Source: Hyphomicrobium_A sp036559705
GTDB taxonomy: Bacteria > Pseudomonadota > Alphaproteobacteria > Rhizobiales > Hyphomicrobiaceae
Assembly: GCA_036559705.1 (NCBI GenBank)
Contig: DATBSP010000012.1
Location: 1-64,000, forward strand
DNA length: 64,000 nt
Reading direction: 5' to 3'
Below the pieces are notes generated by a model that worked only from the letters and a program-made list of their open reading frames with translations, was not told the origin of the DNA and made no database searches. The position numbers and the translations under genes were made by a program. Each line of letters opens with the position of its first letter. The first letter of the stretch is position 1. Below are positions 24,331-34,695 of this stretch, piece after piece.

Positions 24331-27300
24331 ATGAGCAACGGACTTCTTTACATCGCGGGGCTGTTTTCCCTCGCCCTCGCGGCGCTGTTTGCCGTTCCGC
24401 ATTTCGTCGACTGGAACGGGTATCGCGGGGTGTTCGAGGAGGAGGCAACGCGCATCCTCGGCCGCGAGGTGCGCGTGGGCGGCGACGTTAACGTGCGGCT
24501 GCTGCCGGCGCCCTACGTGAGCTTCGAGAAGCTGCGCATCGCCGACCCGACCGGCACCACCGGCGAGCCGTTCTTCCGCGGCGATAGCTTCACCATGCGC
24601 TTGTCGGTGGCGCCGCTGCTCAAGGGCATCATCGAGGCCAACGAGATCGTGCTCGAAAAGCCTGTGCTGCGCCTCGCCGTCGATGCCGAGGGCGGCGGCA
24701 ACTGGCGTAGCTTCTCCATCGCGCCGGGCTCGCTACCGTTCGTACCAGCTGGTGTGACGCTGCAGTCGGTCAAGATCGTCGACGGCGTCGTCGCCTTCTA
24801 CGGCCCCAAAGGTATTGGTTTTGCCGAGCTGGACGGCCTCAACGGCGAATTGAAGGTGGAATCGATCGACGGTCCGTTTGCATTCAAGGGCACAACCAAG
24901 TGGCAGGGTGGCGACCGCGAGGTCCGCATCTCCACCGGTGCCACCGAAGCCGACGGCGGCATTCGCTTCAAGGCCATCGTGCGCGGCACATCCGGCGGCG
25001 CCAGTGTCTATTCGGTCGACGGCCGCCTCGACGATCCGAAAGGTCGCCCGCGTCTCGCCGGCGAGATCACCGCCAAGCTGGCGCTCGCGCCGGGCGAGCT
25101 GCCGATCGCCACCGCCCCCGAGGCAATGCCCGGCAGCACCGGCAAGGCAGAAGCCCCGCTCATCGATTTCAAAGCGAAGATTACCGGCGACGCCAAGGGC
25201 CTGCGCCTCGACGATATCGCCCTCGCCTTCGAGCGTGTCGGCCAGCCGCAGCTCATCAGCGGCTCGGCAACCGCCACATGGACAGAGGTGCTGAACGTCG
25301 AGATGGGACTGTCCTCGCGCTGGCTCGATCTTGATCGCGTCGCGAAGTCGCAGGAAGGCGCCGGAAGCCCATTCGAGACGGCACGCAACTTCATCCTCGC
25401 CATGATGGCGGCGCTGCCAAAGAACGCCGATAGCAAGGTCAACTTCGATCTCGATCAGGCGAGCCTCGGCGGCGAGGCGGTGAGCGGTATCCGCGTCGAG
25501 GTGGCGCGTGCTCAAGGTGTGCTGCTGCTCAACAATCTGCGCGCCGGTCTTCCCGGAGGGTCCAAACTGGCGCTCGATGGCGCCGTCGCCGATGCCGCCA
25601 GCGGGCAGGCGTTCCGCGGCGATGTCACGCTGCACGGAACGAGCCTCGCTCGCTTCCTCGATTGGGCGGCAAAGGGCAAGGCCCTGGCCGAAGTGGTCCG
25701 CAACGAGGGACCCTTCTCCCTGCAGGGGCGCCTCGCCATGAGCGAGAACGGCATCGATCTTACCGAGGCTGGCGCCGAGATTTCCGGCCGGCCGCTCACC
25801 GGCGAGGTGCACTACGGCAAGAAGGATCGCCCGCGACTTGCCGTGGTCTTAGAAGGTAGCGAGATCGACGCAGCGCAGCTGTGGCCGGCCGGTGTCGGCG
25901 CGCTCAAAAGTGTGCTCGCGAGCGGCGCTGCCGCGGCCGCGCCGCCGCCGGAACGGGAATTCGCCTGGCTCGACGCCGCCACGACCGACCTGCATCTGCG
26001 CTTGCGCACCGGTGAGCTGATCACAGAGCGCGGCAAGCTGCGCGACGTCGACATGGATATCGGTGTCGAGCAGGGACGCCTCGCCATGCGCGCCTGCAAG
26101 TTCTCCACCACCGACGGGCTGCAAGTGGAGATCGAAGGCAATGTCGCCGACGTGACCAAGAGCCCGCGCGGCTCGTTGCAGTGGGTTTTCGGTGCACCGA
26201 CCAAAGACGCTTACGCAACGCTCGTGCAGCTTTTCGATTTGCCGGAGGAGACGCGCCAGCGGGTCGGCGTATACGCGACCCTGGCACCAATGCGCATCGC
26301 CGGCACCGTTCGTCTCGGCGAGCGGCAGCCCGGCGCGGCCGATCTTGCCGCCGATGGCAGTGTGCAGACCAATGGCCGGCTCGTTGTTTCGGCGCTGCTC
26401 GACGGCGGTCTTGGCAATTGGCACAACGCGCCCGCCGATATCACGGCGACGATCGACACGCCTGACGTGGCTCCCATCGTCGCCGGCCTCGGCTCGCGCG
26501 CTTCCGCGGCCGAACCGCAGTCCGGCCCGCCGCAAGCCGGCGAGATTTTTCTCAAGGCGGTCGGCACGCCGTCGAAGGGCATGACGGCCTCGGCATCGGC
26601 CAAGGCACCGGCGCTGTTCTTCGGTTATGACGGCCGTGTCGTAGTGCCCGAGGACGGCAGCCGCGCACTCGATGGCGAGCTGCGCGTCTCTGCCCGCGGT
26701 GTGAGCGACGCCATGTCCATTGCCGGCCTGGGCTCTGGCGCGACGCTACGCGACATCCCCATTGTCGGCACGTTGAAGGTCGTATCTGCCAATCACGCTA
26801 TCGAGTTGAAGCCGCAGCAATTGGCCATCGGTGGCAGCAAGATCGACGGCAGCGTAGCGCTTTCCTATCCCAGCGAGGGCCCGGCCATCGTCACCGGGCA
26901 GATCGAAGTCGATAGCGCCTCGATCCCGGGGCTGCTCGGCCTGGCGCTCGATCGCAAGCAGGCGGCGGAAGCGCCGGGTGCCGAGCCGCTCACTGCGGGC
27001 AAGACAATCTGGCCCGAGCATGCGTTCGACTTCGCCGCGCTCGACGGCATCGAGGGTAAGCTCAATGTCGGTTTCGGTATCTTGATGCTAACCGAGAGAA
27101 TGGCAATTCCCGATGCCCGCGCCGACATCGCGCTGGCGCCTGGGAAAATCACGGTCACCAAGCTGGAGGGCAAAGTGCTGGACGGCGATCTCGTTTCGAA
27201 CCTGACTTTGGAGCGCGCGCCGGGCGGGGCCAGCCTCGTGGGCGATCTGTGCATCAACGACATGCATATCAAGCAGACGACCACAGGGACCGCCGAGCCC

Positions 27301-28266
27301 GTTGCCAAGGTCGGTCAGGCGTCGTTGTCTCTTGAATTCTCCGGCCGGGCATCGACTCCCGGCGCGCTGGTCACCGTCGCCTCCGGCAAGGGCGAATTGA
27401 AGCTCGGCGACGTCGTCATGCATGCGCCGACGCCGCTCGCGGTTGTGGCAACCTCCGATGCGGTGCTGGCCGGTGAGGCCGGCGGCAGCGGTGAGCAGCT
27501 CACCGCGGCACTGCGCACGCAAATCGACGCCAGCGCCGTGGCCGTCGGCCCGCGCACGATACCGATCGAGATTGCCGACGGTGCGGTAAAGCTGGCTCTC
27601 GTCACGCTCGAATCTGAAGCCGGCGCGACGAAGGTCGAGACGACCGTCGATCTTGCCTCGTTCGTCGTCGACAGTGCCTGGCTCGCCGAGCCGAAGGCGC
27701 CCGACGTCCCGCAGGCCAACAAGCCGCGCGGCGGCGCGTTGCCGAGCGTCGGCGTCGTGTACACCGGCCCCCTGGGCAACGCCTGGGCGCTCGAATCGCG
27801 CATCACTGCCGAGCCGCTGGAGCGCGAGCTAGCCATCCGTAAAATGGAGCTCGATGCCGACCAGCTCGAGCGCCTGCACAAGGCCGATGCGGAACGTGCG
27901 CGCCGTGACGACGAGCGCCGCCGCGCGCTTGAATCCGACCAGGGTAGTGTAGCGCCCGCGCCGCAAGCTCCGGTGCCGCCTGCCCCGGTGCCGGCTGCGC
28001 CGGTTCCAATCGTGCCGCAGTCGTCGGCGAGCAGCGCTGTTCCCTTCGATCCAGCGGGGGCGCCGGCCGCCGATGCCGCGCCTGCCATTCCACCGAGCAG
28101 CGCCAGCGCGCCAGGCGTTGTCGTGCCTCCGGCAGTCGGCGCCCTTCCACCGGAAGCGGGCGGCGTCGCGCCGCCCGGGCAGAACGGCAACTATCGTCCG
28201 CGACGTTCGGAACGGCAGATCCAGGTGCGCGAGCAGGTGCTGCGCAATATGCAGAACGCCAACTAA
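24331..28266 (+). CDS. AsmA family (AsmA-like) envelope protein
   Basis: A 1311-residue inner-membrane-anchored periplasmic protein. The N-terminus has a signal anchor (residues 4-24) followed by the AsmA start FVDWNGYRGVFEEEATRILG and REVRVGGDVNVRLLPAPYVS. A long beta-rich body follows, ending in AsmA_2-type sequence (about residues 930-1130). The final 130 residues are charged then Pro/Ala-rich and disordered. AsmA/TamB-like proteins are thought to bridge the periplasm and move phospholipids to the outer membrane; which one this serves is not determined. Confidence 0.9.
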   Translation: MSNGLLYIAGLFSLALAALFAVPHFVDWNGYRGVFEEEATRILGREVRVGGDVNVRLLPAPYVSFEKLRIADPTGTTGEPFFRGDSFTMRLSVAPLLKGIIEANEIVLEKPVLRLAVDAEGGGNWRSFSIAPGSLPFVPAGVTLQSVKIVDGVVAFYGPKGIGFAELDGLNGELKVESIDGPFAFKGTTKWQGGDREVRISTGATEADGGIRFKAIVRGTSGGASVYSVDGRLDDPKGRPRLAGEITAKLALAPGELPIATAPEAMPGSTGKAEAPLIDFKAKITGDAKGLRLDDIALAFERVGQPQLISGSATATWTEVLNVEMGLSSRWLDLDRVAKSQEGAGSPFETARNFILAMMAALPKNADSKVNFDLDQASLGGEAVSGIRVEVARAQGVLLLNNLRAGLPGGSKLALDGAVADAASGQAFRGDVTLHGTSLARFLDWAAKGKALAEVVRNEGPFSLQGRLAMSENGIDLTEAGAEISGRPLTGEVHYGKKDRPRLAVVLEGSEIDAAQLWPAGVGALKSVLASGAAAAAPPPEREFAWLDAATTDLHLRLRTGELITERGKLRDVDMDIGVEQGRLAMRACKFSTTDGLQVEIEGNVADVTKSPRGSLQWVFGAPTKDAYATLVQLFDLPEETRQRVGVYATLAPMRIAGTVRLGERQPGAADLAADGSVQTNGRLVVSALLDGGLGNWHNAPADITATIDTPDVAPIVAGLGSRASAAEPQSGPPQAGEIFLKAVGTPSKGMTASASAKAPALFFGYDGRVVVPEDGSRALDGELRVSARGVSDAMSIAGLGSGATLRDIPIVGTLKVVSANHAIELKPQQLAIGGSKIDGSVALSYPSEGPAIVTGQIEVDSASIPGLLGLALDRKQAAEAPGAEPLTAGKTIWPEHAFDFAALDGIEGKLNVGFGILMLTERMAIPDARADIALAPGKITVTKLEGKVLDGDLVSNLTLERAPGGASLVGDLCINDMHIKQTTTGTAEPVAKVGQASLSLEFSGRASTPGALVTVASGKGELKLGDVVMHAPTPLAVVATSDAVLAGEAGGSGEQLTAALRTQIDASAVAVGPRTIPIEIADGAVKLALVTLESEAGATKVETTVDLASFVVDSAWLAEPKAPDVPQANKPRGGALPSVGVVYTGPLGNAWALESRITAEPLERELAIRKMELDADQLERLHKADAERARRDDERRRALESDQGSVAPAPQAPVPPAPVPAAPVPIVPQSSASSAVPFDPAGAPAADAAPAIPPSSASAPGVVVPPAVGALPPEAGGVAPPGQNGNYRPRRSERQIQVREQVLRNMQNAN

Positions 28267-28291
28267 TGATGGGCTCAGCCGGTGCGCCGCG

Positions 28292-28558
28292 TCAGCGCGG
28301 GGTCGGGCTCGAGCGTTTGCGGAAATAGTCGAGGATCCACACGCGCACGGCGCTCGACAGGCCGGCGTCGCCGCGCTTCGCATCGATCGTGGCGACGAGA
28401 CCTGACAGCGAGCTGTTTTCCAACGCTGCCGCTTGCTGCAAAGCCTCCCAGAACTGCGCCTCCATCGAAATGGATGTTCGGTGCCCCTTGATCGCGAACG
28501 AGCGTTTCAGTGGCCGAGTTTGGCACTGCATAGCTGCATCGCTATCGCTGGCGGGCAT
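28292..28558 (-). CDS. Ribbon-helix-helix domain protein
   Basis: An 88-residue small DNA-binding-type protein (RHH_4 family). The core KRSFAIKGHRTSISMEAQFW is the beta strand and start of helix 1, and GLSSAVRVWILDYFR ends the family. The start overlaps the DUF4169 stop by one base (TAATG), so the two are coupled. The fumC-DUF4169-RHH order is common in alphaproteobacteria; target unknown. Confidence 0.85.
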   Translation of the reverse strand: MPASDSDAAMQCQTRPLKRSFAIKGHRTSISMEAQFWEALQQAAALENSSLSGLVATIDAKRGDAGLSSAVRVWILDYFRKRSSPTPR

Positions 28559-28758
28559 TACTTGCCGGGCTCGTCGTCGCCGCGTTGGCGGCGCAGGAAG
28601 TCGAGGCGGCTCGCTTCGCGGTCCTTCTCAGCGTCAGTCGCTTGGCGTTCCGCCTTGGCGCGGCCGAACTTGGCGCGGTTCTCGTCGGCGCGCGCTTCCG
28701 CCTCGCGGCGCTGCTTTGCCTTGCGCGCCCGTCGCAGGTTGATGATCTCGGCGCTCAT
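28558..28758 (-). CDS. DUF4169 family protein
   Basis: A 66-residue, very basic and acidic (Lys/Arg/Glu) helical protein beginning MSAEIINLRRARKAKQRRE, the DUF4169 signature. Role unknown. It lies 18 bases behind fumC on the same strand and overlaps the RHH gene, so all three are probably one operon. Confidence 0.88.
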   Translation of the reverse strand: MSAEIINLRRARKAKQRREAEARADENRAKFGRAKAERQATDAEKDREASRLDFLRRQRGDDEPGK

Positions 28759-28776
28759 CGCTCCATTCCTCGGCCT

Positions 28777-30183
28777 TTAGTCGGGGGCCAGCATCTTGCG
28801 CGGATCGACGATTTCGTCGAACTCGGCATCGCTGACGTATCCCCCGCCCACCGCCTCCTCGCGCAGCGTCGTCCCGTTCTTATGGGCAGCCTTGGCGATC
28901 TTCGCCGCCGCGTCATAGCCGATCTTAGGTGCCAGCGCCGTTACGAGCATTAACGATCGCTCGAGCCCCGCCTTGATGTTGTCGGCGCGCGGTTCGATGC
29001 CGACGACGCAGTTGTCGGTGAACGAAACGGCCGCATCCGCCATCAACCGCACCGACTGCAGGAAGTTGTAGCCCATCACCGGATTATAAACGTTGAGCTC
29101 GAAGTGGCCCTGGCTACCGGCGAAGGTGATGGCGGCGTTGTTGCCGAATATCTGCACGCACACCTGGGTCAGCGCCTCGCACTGTGTCGGGTTGACCTTG
29201 CCCGGCATGATCGAGGAGCCTGGCTCGTTCTCCGGCAGCGACAATTCACCGAGGCCGGAGCGTGGGCCGGAGCCGAGCAGACGTATGTCGTTGGCGATCT
29301 TGAACAGGCCCGCAGCCATCGTGTTGATCGCCCCGTGACTCATCACCATGGCGTCGTGCGCGGCGAGCGCTTCAAACTTGTTCGGCGCACTCTTGAAGGG
29401 CAGTTGCGTGATGGCGGCGATGCGCTGGGCGATCATCTCGGCAAAGCCCTTCGGTGCGTTGAGGCCGGTACCGACGGCGGTGCCACCCTGCGCCAGCTCC
29501 ATCAACGATGGCAGCGTCTGATCGATGCGCTTGATGCCGTTCTCGACCTGCTGGGCGTAGCCGCCGAACTCCTGCCCGAGGGTCAGGGGCGTGGCGTCCT
29601 GGGTGTGCGTGCGGCCGATCTTGACGATGTCCTTCCAGGCCTGCGCCTTGTCGTTCAACGCGTTGCGCAGCTTCTGCAACGCGGGCAGCAGCCGATGCAC
29701 GATCTCCTCGGCACAGGCGATGTGCATGGCCGTCGGGTACGTGTCGTTCGACGACTGGCTCATGTTGACGTGGTCGTTGGGATGCACGGGCTTCTTGGAG
29801 CCCATCTCTCCGCCCAGCATCTCAATAGCGCGATTGGAGATCACCTCGTTGGCATTCATGTTTGACTGGGTGCCGGAGCCGGTCTGCCAGACGACGAGCG
29901 GGAAGTGGTCGTCGAGCTTGCCCTCGATCACCTCCTGCGCCGCCTTCACGATCGCGTCGCCCGTTTTCTTGTCGAGGCGGCCGAGCGCCATGTTGGTGTC
30001 GGCAGCGGCGCGCTTGACGATGCCGAGCGCGCGCACGATCGGCAGCGGTTGCCGCTCCCAGCCGATTTTGAAATTGGCGAGGGAGCGCTGCGCCTGCGCA
30101 CCCCAGTACTTATCGGCGGCGACCTCGATAGGGCCGAAGGTATCGGTCTCTGTACGGGTGGACTTCTTGGCGCGCGTTGTCAT
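28777..30183 (-). CDS. fumC: Class II fumarate hydratase
   Basis: Interconverts fumarate and malate in the citric acid cycle; iron-independent tetramer. 468 residues, normal length. Signatures: SGTQSNMNANEVISN, GRTHTQDATPLTLGQEFGGY, and the family motif GSSIMPGKVNPTQ, with the catalytic Ser in that loop. Head of the fumC-DUF4169-RHH group. Confidence 0.97.
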   Translation of the reverse strand: MTTRAKKSTRTETDTFGPIEVAADKYWGAQAQRSLANFKIGWERQPLPIVRALGIVKRAAADTNMALGRLDKKTGDAIVKAAQEVIEGKLDDHFPLVVWQTGSGTQSNMNANEVISNRAIEMLGGEMGSKKPVHPNDHVNMSQSSNDTYPTAMHIACAEEIVHRLLPALQKLRNALNDKAQAWKDIVKIGRTHTQDATPLTLGQEFGGYAQQVENGIKRIDQTLPSLMELAQGGTAVGTGLNAPKGFAEMIAQRIAAITQLPFKSAPNKFEALAAHDAMVMSHGAINTMAAGLFKIANDIRLLGSGPRSGLGELSLPENEPGSSIMPGKVNPTQCEALTQVCVQIFGNNAAITFAGSQGHFELNVYNPVMGYNFLQSVRLMADAAVSFTDNCVVGIEPRADNIKAGLERSLMLVTALAPKIGYDAAAKIAKAAHKNGTTLREEAVGGGYVSDAEFDEIVDPRKMLAPD

Positions 30184-30460
30184 GCGGAGAGTCCGAATTG
30201 TTAGTTTTGCTAACGCCGCATAGCACGCGGGGCCTACGCCAGTGGAGCGCCTTTAACCGCGCGGTGCGATCGGCTGCCGATCGAAGATCGAACCTACGCA
30301 GAAGCACTAGGAATTAGCCGGGCTTCGCAAGGTCCGCCCTTGTTACTGATGCGCAGCATCGCAAAGTTGCAGTTCCGTCATATTACTCGCGGACGTAGAA
30401 ACCGCGCGTTTGCCGTGATTTAACATCGTCCACTATGTTGCGTTCAGTGGGGTGTAGTGT
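30184..30460. other. Intergenic region before the broken autotransporter
   Basis: About 277 bases that should hold the fumC promoter. Nothing else recognised. Confidence 0.4.
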
Positions 30461-33063
30461 ATGTCGTCGGCGTACAAGTATCTGTCACTGTTGCCTTTTT
30501 TACGTCAACCTCATCCACGCGGCGCTGCCGCGCTGCGCATCGTGCTGGCGGCGACTTGCTTCATGGGCGCCCGCGCCATCGCGAGTGCCGATGACGCCTG
30601 CGTTCCCAGCGGCACGACGCTGACCTGCGAGCTATCAGTCGGACGGGGTGAGCGTTAACGCCGATCCGCCCAATCCGCCCTATGCAAAGCTCGTCATTCA
30701 AGCCCTGAGCCAGCCGATCGCGACCGCGGGCGTTTCCGGGAATTCTATTCAGCTCGCTGTCGGGTGCCTCGCTCACGCTCATCGCCTCGACGGGCCCCGA
30801 CGGAATTTCGACCACGGGAGCCAACGGCATCACGGTCGATACGCAGCACAATCCATTCAACTTCACGCCAGGATCGGCGGCGACCGTATCGGCTAGCGCA
30901 GGCAACGTCAGCGTTACGGCGAATGATGTCGCGACGGATGGCGGCTCGGCGAGAGCGATCGCCGCGCGCAGCGGAGCCTCCGCGTTCACGCTGGGGACCG
31001 GTGCGGCCATGGCGACGAACGGCGTGGAGGTCATCAGTCGCGGCACGCTTTCAACCTTGGGCGGAGGCTCGCACGGTCGCCGTGATTAGTCAGCGTGCCG
31101 ACGTTGGCGTAGGCCAGGGTGCGGAACGTGTTCCCCACCTCGTTGGTGAACCGGTTGGTGCCTCCGGCGAGGTCGACGTTGCCGATGACGAGGCCGGAGT
31201 TCGCAACCGCCTCTGCGCCGTCGCCGCCGAAGATTGCGAGGTTCGAGAGCGCGGAGATGTTGCCGGAATTGATGAGCGTATTATTGCCGCTGCCGTCGAT
31301 CCTGACGCCGGAACCCGTGCCGGTGCCGCCGGTCACGGACCCGGAGCGCACGTTGATGGAAATGTCTCCCTCGCTTGCCGTGCCGTCCGTACTAGTCGTG
31401 TCTGCCCAGGCGTAGATTCCGACGCTGTTGCTGCCCGTGGCCGACACAGTGCCGGTGGTCTCCACGCTGATTGTGCCGGTCGTGGCGACGCCGTTGTTGG
31501 CAATCGACGTAAGCCCTATCGCCAACGATTAAGCGTAGATGCCGTGTGCGCTTCGTCCCGTGGTCGTCACGTCCTTACTGGTGATCGAGATGGAGCCGGT
31601 GTTTGCGCTCGCCGCGCCTGACACCGGGCGGCGCGGGCGCGGTTCAGACCACCGCAGTGACCGGCAACCTCACCCAGTCGGATACGGGCACCTGTACGGT
31701 CGACGCCAATTGGGCGACCAGCGCCGCCGATCGGGTGAACGTCAGCGGCAGCGCGACGCTCGATGGCACGGTCGTCGTGATACTGCAGAACTTTCCGACG
31801 ACGGCGGGGCTGACTAATCAGTTCCTCATCCTTTCAGCCACGAACGGCGCAACCGACGTCGGCATCACCGCACAGGACACGGCGACGGTCGACTACGACG
31901 TGGTGTTCGACCCCAATGGGCGCGACGTCTATCTGACGGCGCTCATCAACTTTCTGGGCGTCGGTACGGGAGGTCTCAATCCCAACCAGACCGGGATTGC
32001 TGAGAACATCAACGCCATCATCACTGCGGGTGGTGCGCCGGGTTTCTCGCCTGTCGCCAACGCCCTCATGACGCTTCCTACGCAGGCTGCGCTCGCCAAT
32101 GCGCTCGACCAACTCTCGGCCGAAATCTACGGCTACGAGAAGATCGACGCGCTGTTTGCCGCCGAGCAGTTCTCGTCCGATCTGATGAGCTGCCGTGTCG
32201 CCAACGGCGATGGTGCTGCCGTCATCCGCGAGGGCCAGTGCATCTGGGCGCGGGCCCGCGCGCGCTTCGTCGAGTTCGACGGCACTGCCAACAACATCGG
32301 CGCCGACAGCACGGTCGGATCGTTCTCCGGTGGCGGTCAGCTCGCCGTTGCGCCGGATTGGCGCCTGGCGTTTGCGGCCGGCTACGACACCGCCTCGCTG
32401 TCGACCGGCACGGGCGCCTCGTCCGACGGAGATCGCGCCAACGTCGGCGCCGCCCTTAAGTAAAACCCGGGTCCGCTGCTGCTGTCGGGCGCCATCACGG
32501 GCGGCTGGAGCTCGTATGATACGACGCGCTCCATGGCGTTCGGCGGGTTCGCTGGCACGGCCACCGGCGACAGCAGCACGGACTACGTGTCCGGGCACCT
32601 GCACGCATCCTACCTACTCGAGCAGGGCGGCTGGTATGTGAAGCCGCTGATCGAGGGCATGGCGACGCATATCAACTCCGACGGCCTGACGGAAACCGGG
32701 GGCGGCGGTGCAGCGCTTGTCGCCGCCGGCGAGAGCGATACGATCCTCTCCGTGTCGCCGGCAGTGGAGATCGGCAACGAGTACCGTTTCATCCAGATTT
32801 CCATCGTGCGGCCGTTCATCCGCGCCGGCGTGACCTGGCGCGACGGCGACGACCTCGACCTCAGGGGTGCTTTCGCCGCGGCGCCGGCCGGCGCGGGTGC
32901 ATTCGTGATCAGCACGGCGATGGACGATCTGCTGGCCAATGTCAGTGCCGGCTTCGATGTGATCAACCTCGACGGTGCGGTGCCGCGCCTGCAGTACGAC
33001 GGCCGCTTCGGCGAGGAGACGCAACCGAACAGCGCCAGCATCAAGGGCAGCGTCCCGTTCTGA
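30461..33063 (+). pseudogene. Autotransporter, multiply disrupted, with an inverted internal block
   Basis: Originally a single gene for a surface autotransporter of about 860 residues. It begins with a long signal peptide (MSSAYKYLSLLPFLR onward, ADDACVPSG after it), a Gly/Ser/Thr-rich passenger (TGPDGISTTGANGITVD), the linker LTPGGAGAVQTTAVTGNL and the outer-membrane barrel ending in SIKGSVPF, with the terminal Phe used for barrel insertion. Damage: the frame moves near 30633 and again near 30750; a block from about 31075 to 31612 reads as passenger only on the minus strand; that block carries TAA at 31529-31531 (GIYA-stop-SLA, where GIYAQS is usual); and TAA at 32461-32463 interrupts the barrel (GAALK-stop-NPG). 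No functional product is expected. Confidence 0.85.
31075..31612 (-). other. Inverted passenger segment inside the autotransporter pseudogene
   Basis: On the minus strand this block encodes typical passenger repeats (GTISVETTGTVSATGSNSVG, INVRSGSVTGGTGTG, GNVDLAGGTNRFTNEV), ending LAYANVGTLTNHG. Reinserting it in the + orientation joins RGTLSTLGGGS to ANTGSISITS on the left and GTLTNHG to RLTPGGAG on the right, restoring a continuous passenger. I found no long inverted repeats at the ends and no recombinase nearby. Boundaries are accurate to about 10 bases. Confidence 0.75.
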
Positions 33064-33262
33064 GAGCGCTGACGTTCGCGACCGGATCGGCAAGGGCCCG
33101 CCGACTGGCGGTGCCACAAATGTTAAGTTGCCTTAAGCACCTTAGCAACGGCGTCTTCCCCGCTTGATCGGCACGGCATTAGACACCAACTTGAGACACG
33201 ACGCTCGATCGCCGGTATAACGACCTGGCTGAGATCCAACGACCAGACGAAGGAGAGCACCC

Positions 33263-33799
33263 TTGACCCGGACCATTTTCGTCAGCGCCGCTGCTCTTCT
33301 TGCCGCAACGACGCTTTTTCCTCCGGCGGCTGAAGCTTGCATTTCATGCGCGTACGTCCCGTCGGTCGTCAACAGCCCCGTAGAGTCCTACAAGGCAAAG
33401 CCTAACAGGTCCTACGAGGCAAAACCGTCCCGGAGGGAGCGCTCTCGCACGGTGACCGAGGAGCGCAAATCGCGCCCGAGCAAGAAGTACAGGGTCGAGA
33501 GTGAGACCGTCGACAAGGTCGAGACTGCCAAGGCCGCACCGAGCGAAACGAAAGCAGAGAACGAGAATTCGACGGTCTCGAGTGCGAGCGGCAGGGACGA
33601 GACCAGCGCCAAGAAAGTCGAGACGGCCAAGAGCGTCCCAGCCGAGGCGCAAATGGAGAACGAGCACTCGACCATCTCGACGGCGAACTTGGCCAAGGCC
33701 GAGGAAAGGCAGATCGAAGCGGCTAAGGCCGATCCGAACGTCGGCTGCAAGAAGTTCTTTCCAACGGTCGGCATGACTCTTTCGGTGCCCTGCGAATAG
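33263..33799 (+). CDS. Secreted charged repeat protein
   Basis: A 178-residue protein with a signal peptide (residues 3-25, ending AEA) and a mature chain that is mostly Lys/Glu/Ser/Thr and probably disordered. Two tandem units of about 37 residues can be aligned: KVETAKAAPSETKAENENST and KVETAKSVPAEAQMENEHST, each followed by SSAS/STAN. Two Cys near the N-terminus (CISCAY) and two near the end (VGCKKFF, VPCE) could clamp the chain. TTG start, supported by AAGGAGAG 6 bases upstream. Family not recognised. Confidence 0.7.
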   Translation: MTRTIFVSAAALLAATTLFPPAAEACISCAYVPSVVNSPVESYKAKPNRSYEAKPSRRERSRTVTEERKSRPSKKYRVESETVDKVETAKAAPSETKAENENSTVSSASGRDETSAKKVETAKSVPAEAQMENEHSTISTANLAKAEERQIEAAKADPNVGCKKFFPTVGMTLSVPCE

Positions 33800-33985
33800 G
33801 CTCTTTCGGCGCGCCAACGCGGCAGCCCGAAGCGGCTGCGCCCGGGCGCCGTCGCGGGCTGCCACGGGACGCAGGTCAGTATCGGACGCCCGTTAACTCC
33901 CCACGAGCCGACCTCTGGTCGCGCGCTTGATGGCGGTCGGGCTCACGCCTACGTCGGCTAGAGGCGAAGTCTGCGGAGGCGTGCC

Positions 33986-34501
33986 GTGTCGAATACGCAA
34001 AGCGCAACTATCGAGCATACGGACGTGGCGACCGGGCTTCCCTACGCGGCGCTGGTCGAAGCCTTCGAGAAACAGGTGGGCCGCTGGGATGCGGCAACGG
34101 CGGAAAGCCTCGTGCAGCGCAATGCGCCGTGGAGTGTGGTTGAAGCGGAGGCAAGTCGTGCGGGCGGGGCACGCGGCTTGATGATCATCGAGACCATCAA
34201 TCAGGGCGTCGTCACGTCCCTCTCGGGCCAGCCAAAGCATTGCCGGCTATACCTCGTGGGCAATCCCGCCATCGCCAGCCGCATCCTCGACGTCGATCCG
34301 CGCGGCGTCTTCTACGTACCCTTCCGCGTCAGCCTTTACGACGACGGCGGTCCGGCCGGCGCGCACATTGCCTACGATCGTCCCAGCTCCTTCCTGGCGG
34401 CGCTCGGGCAAGCGGAGCTCGCTGCCATCGGTGCGCAGCTCGACGAAAAGATCGACGGCGTCACGCGCGCCCTTTGCGGCAGCCACGCCGCTGCGCTCTA
34501 A
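33986..34501 (+). CDS. DUF302 domain protein
   Basis: A 171-residue cytosolic protein. The DUF302 fold is indicated by GLPYAALVEAFEKQVGRWD at the N-terminus and by QGVVTSLSGQPKHCRLYLVG NPAIASRIL-type sequence in the middle, then FYVPFRVSLYDD and YDRPSSFLAAL. Function of DUF302 is unknown. GTG start with GGAGG 6 bases upstream. It lies alone before the esterase pair. Confidence 0.75.
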   Translation: MSNTQSATIEHTDVATGLPYAALVEAFEKQVGRWDAATAESLVQRNAPWSVVEAEASRAGGARGLMIIETINQGVVTSLSGQPKHCRLYLVGNPAIASRILDVDPRGVFYVPFRVSLYDDGGPAGAHIAYDRPSSFLAALGQAELAAIGAQLDEKIDGVTRALCGSHAAAL

Positions 34502-34695
34502 GGCAGGGTCAGTTTCTCATTGGTGACGCCGCCGCGGCTTGTTGCGGGTCGCCTATCCCCGCAAACCTCCCGCTAATACGTGCCCGCTTTGGCCGCCGAC
34601 TGGGCCGGCGGCCGGGTCCCGCGCGGCCAGCCACTTGCGCAGGACGACGACACGCCATATACCATCCATATGGATGTTTGGCGGATGGCGGTGAG

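Noticed and set aside
31034..31525. A 163-residue minus-strand frame as a separate gene
   Set aside because: It is the inverted passenger block of the autotransporter; it lacks a start, signal or barrel of its own.
31067..31612. GCTCGC hexamer at both ends of the inverted block as recombination sites
   Set aside because: The copies are direct, not inverted, and too short in GC-rich DNA to explain inversion.
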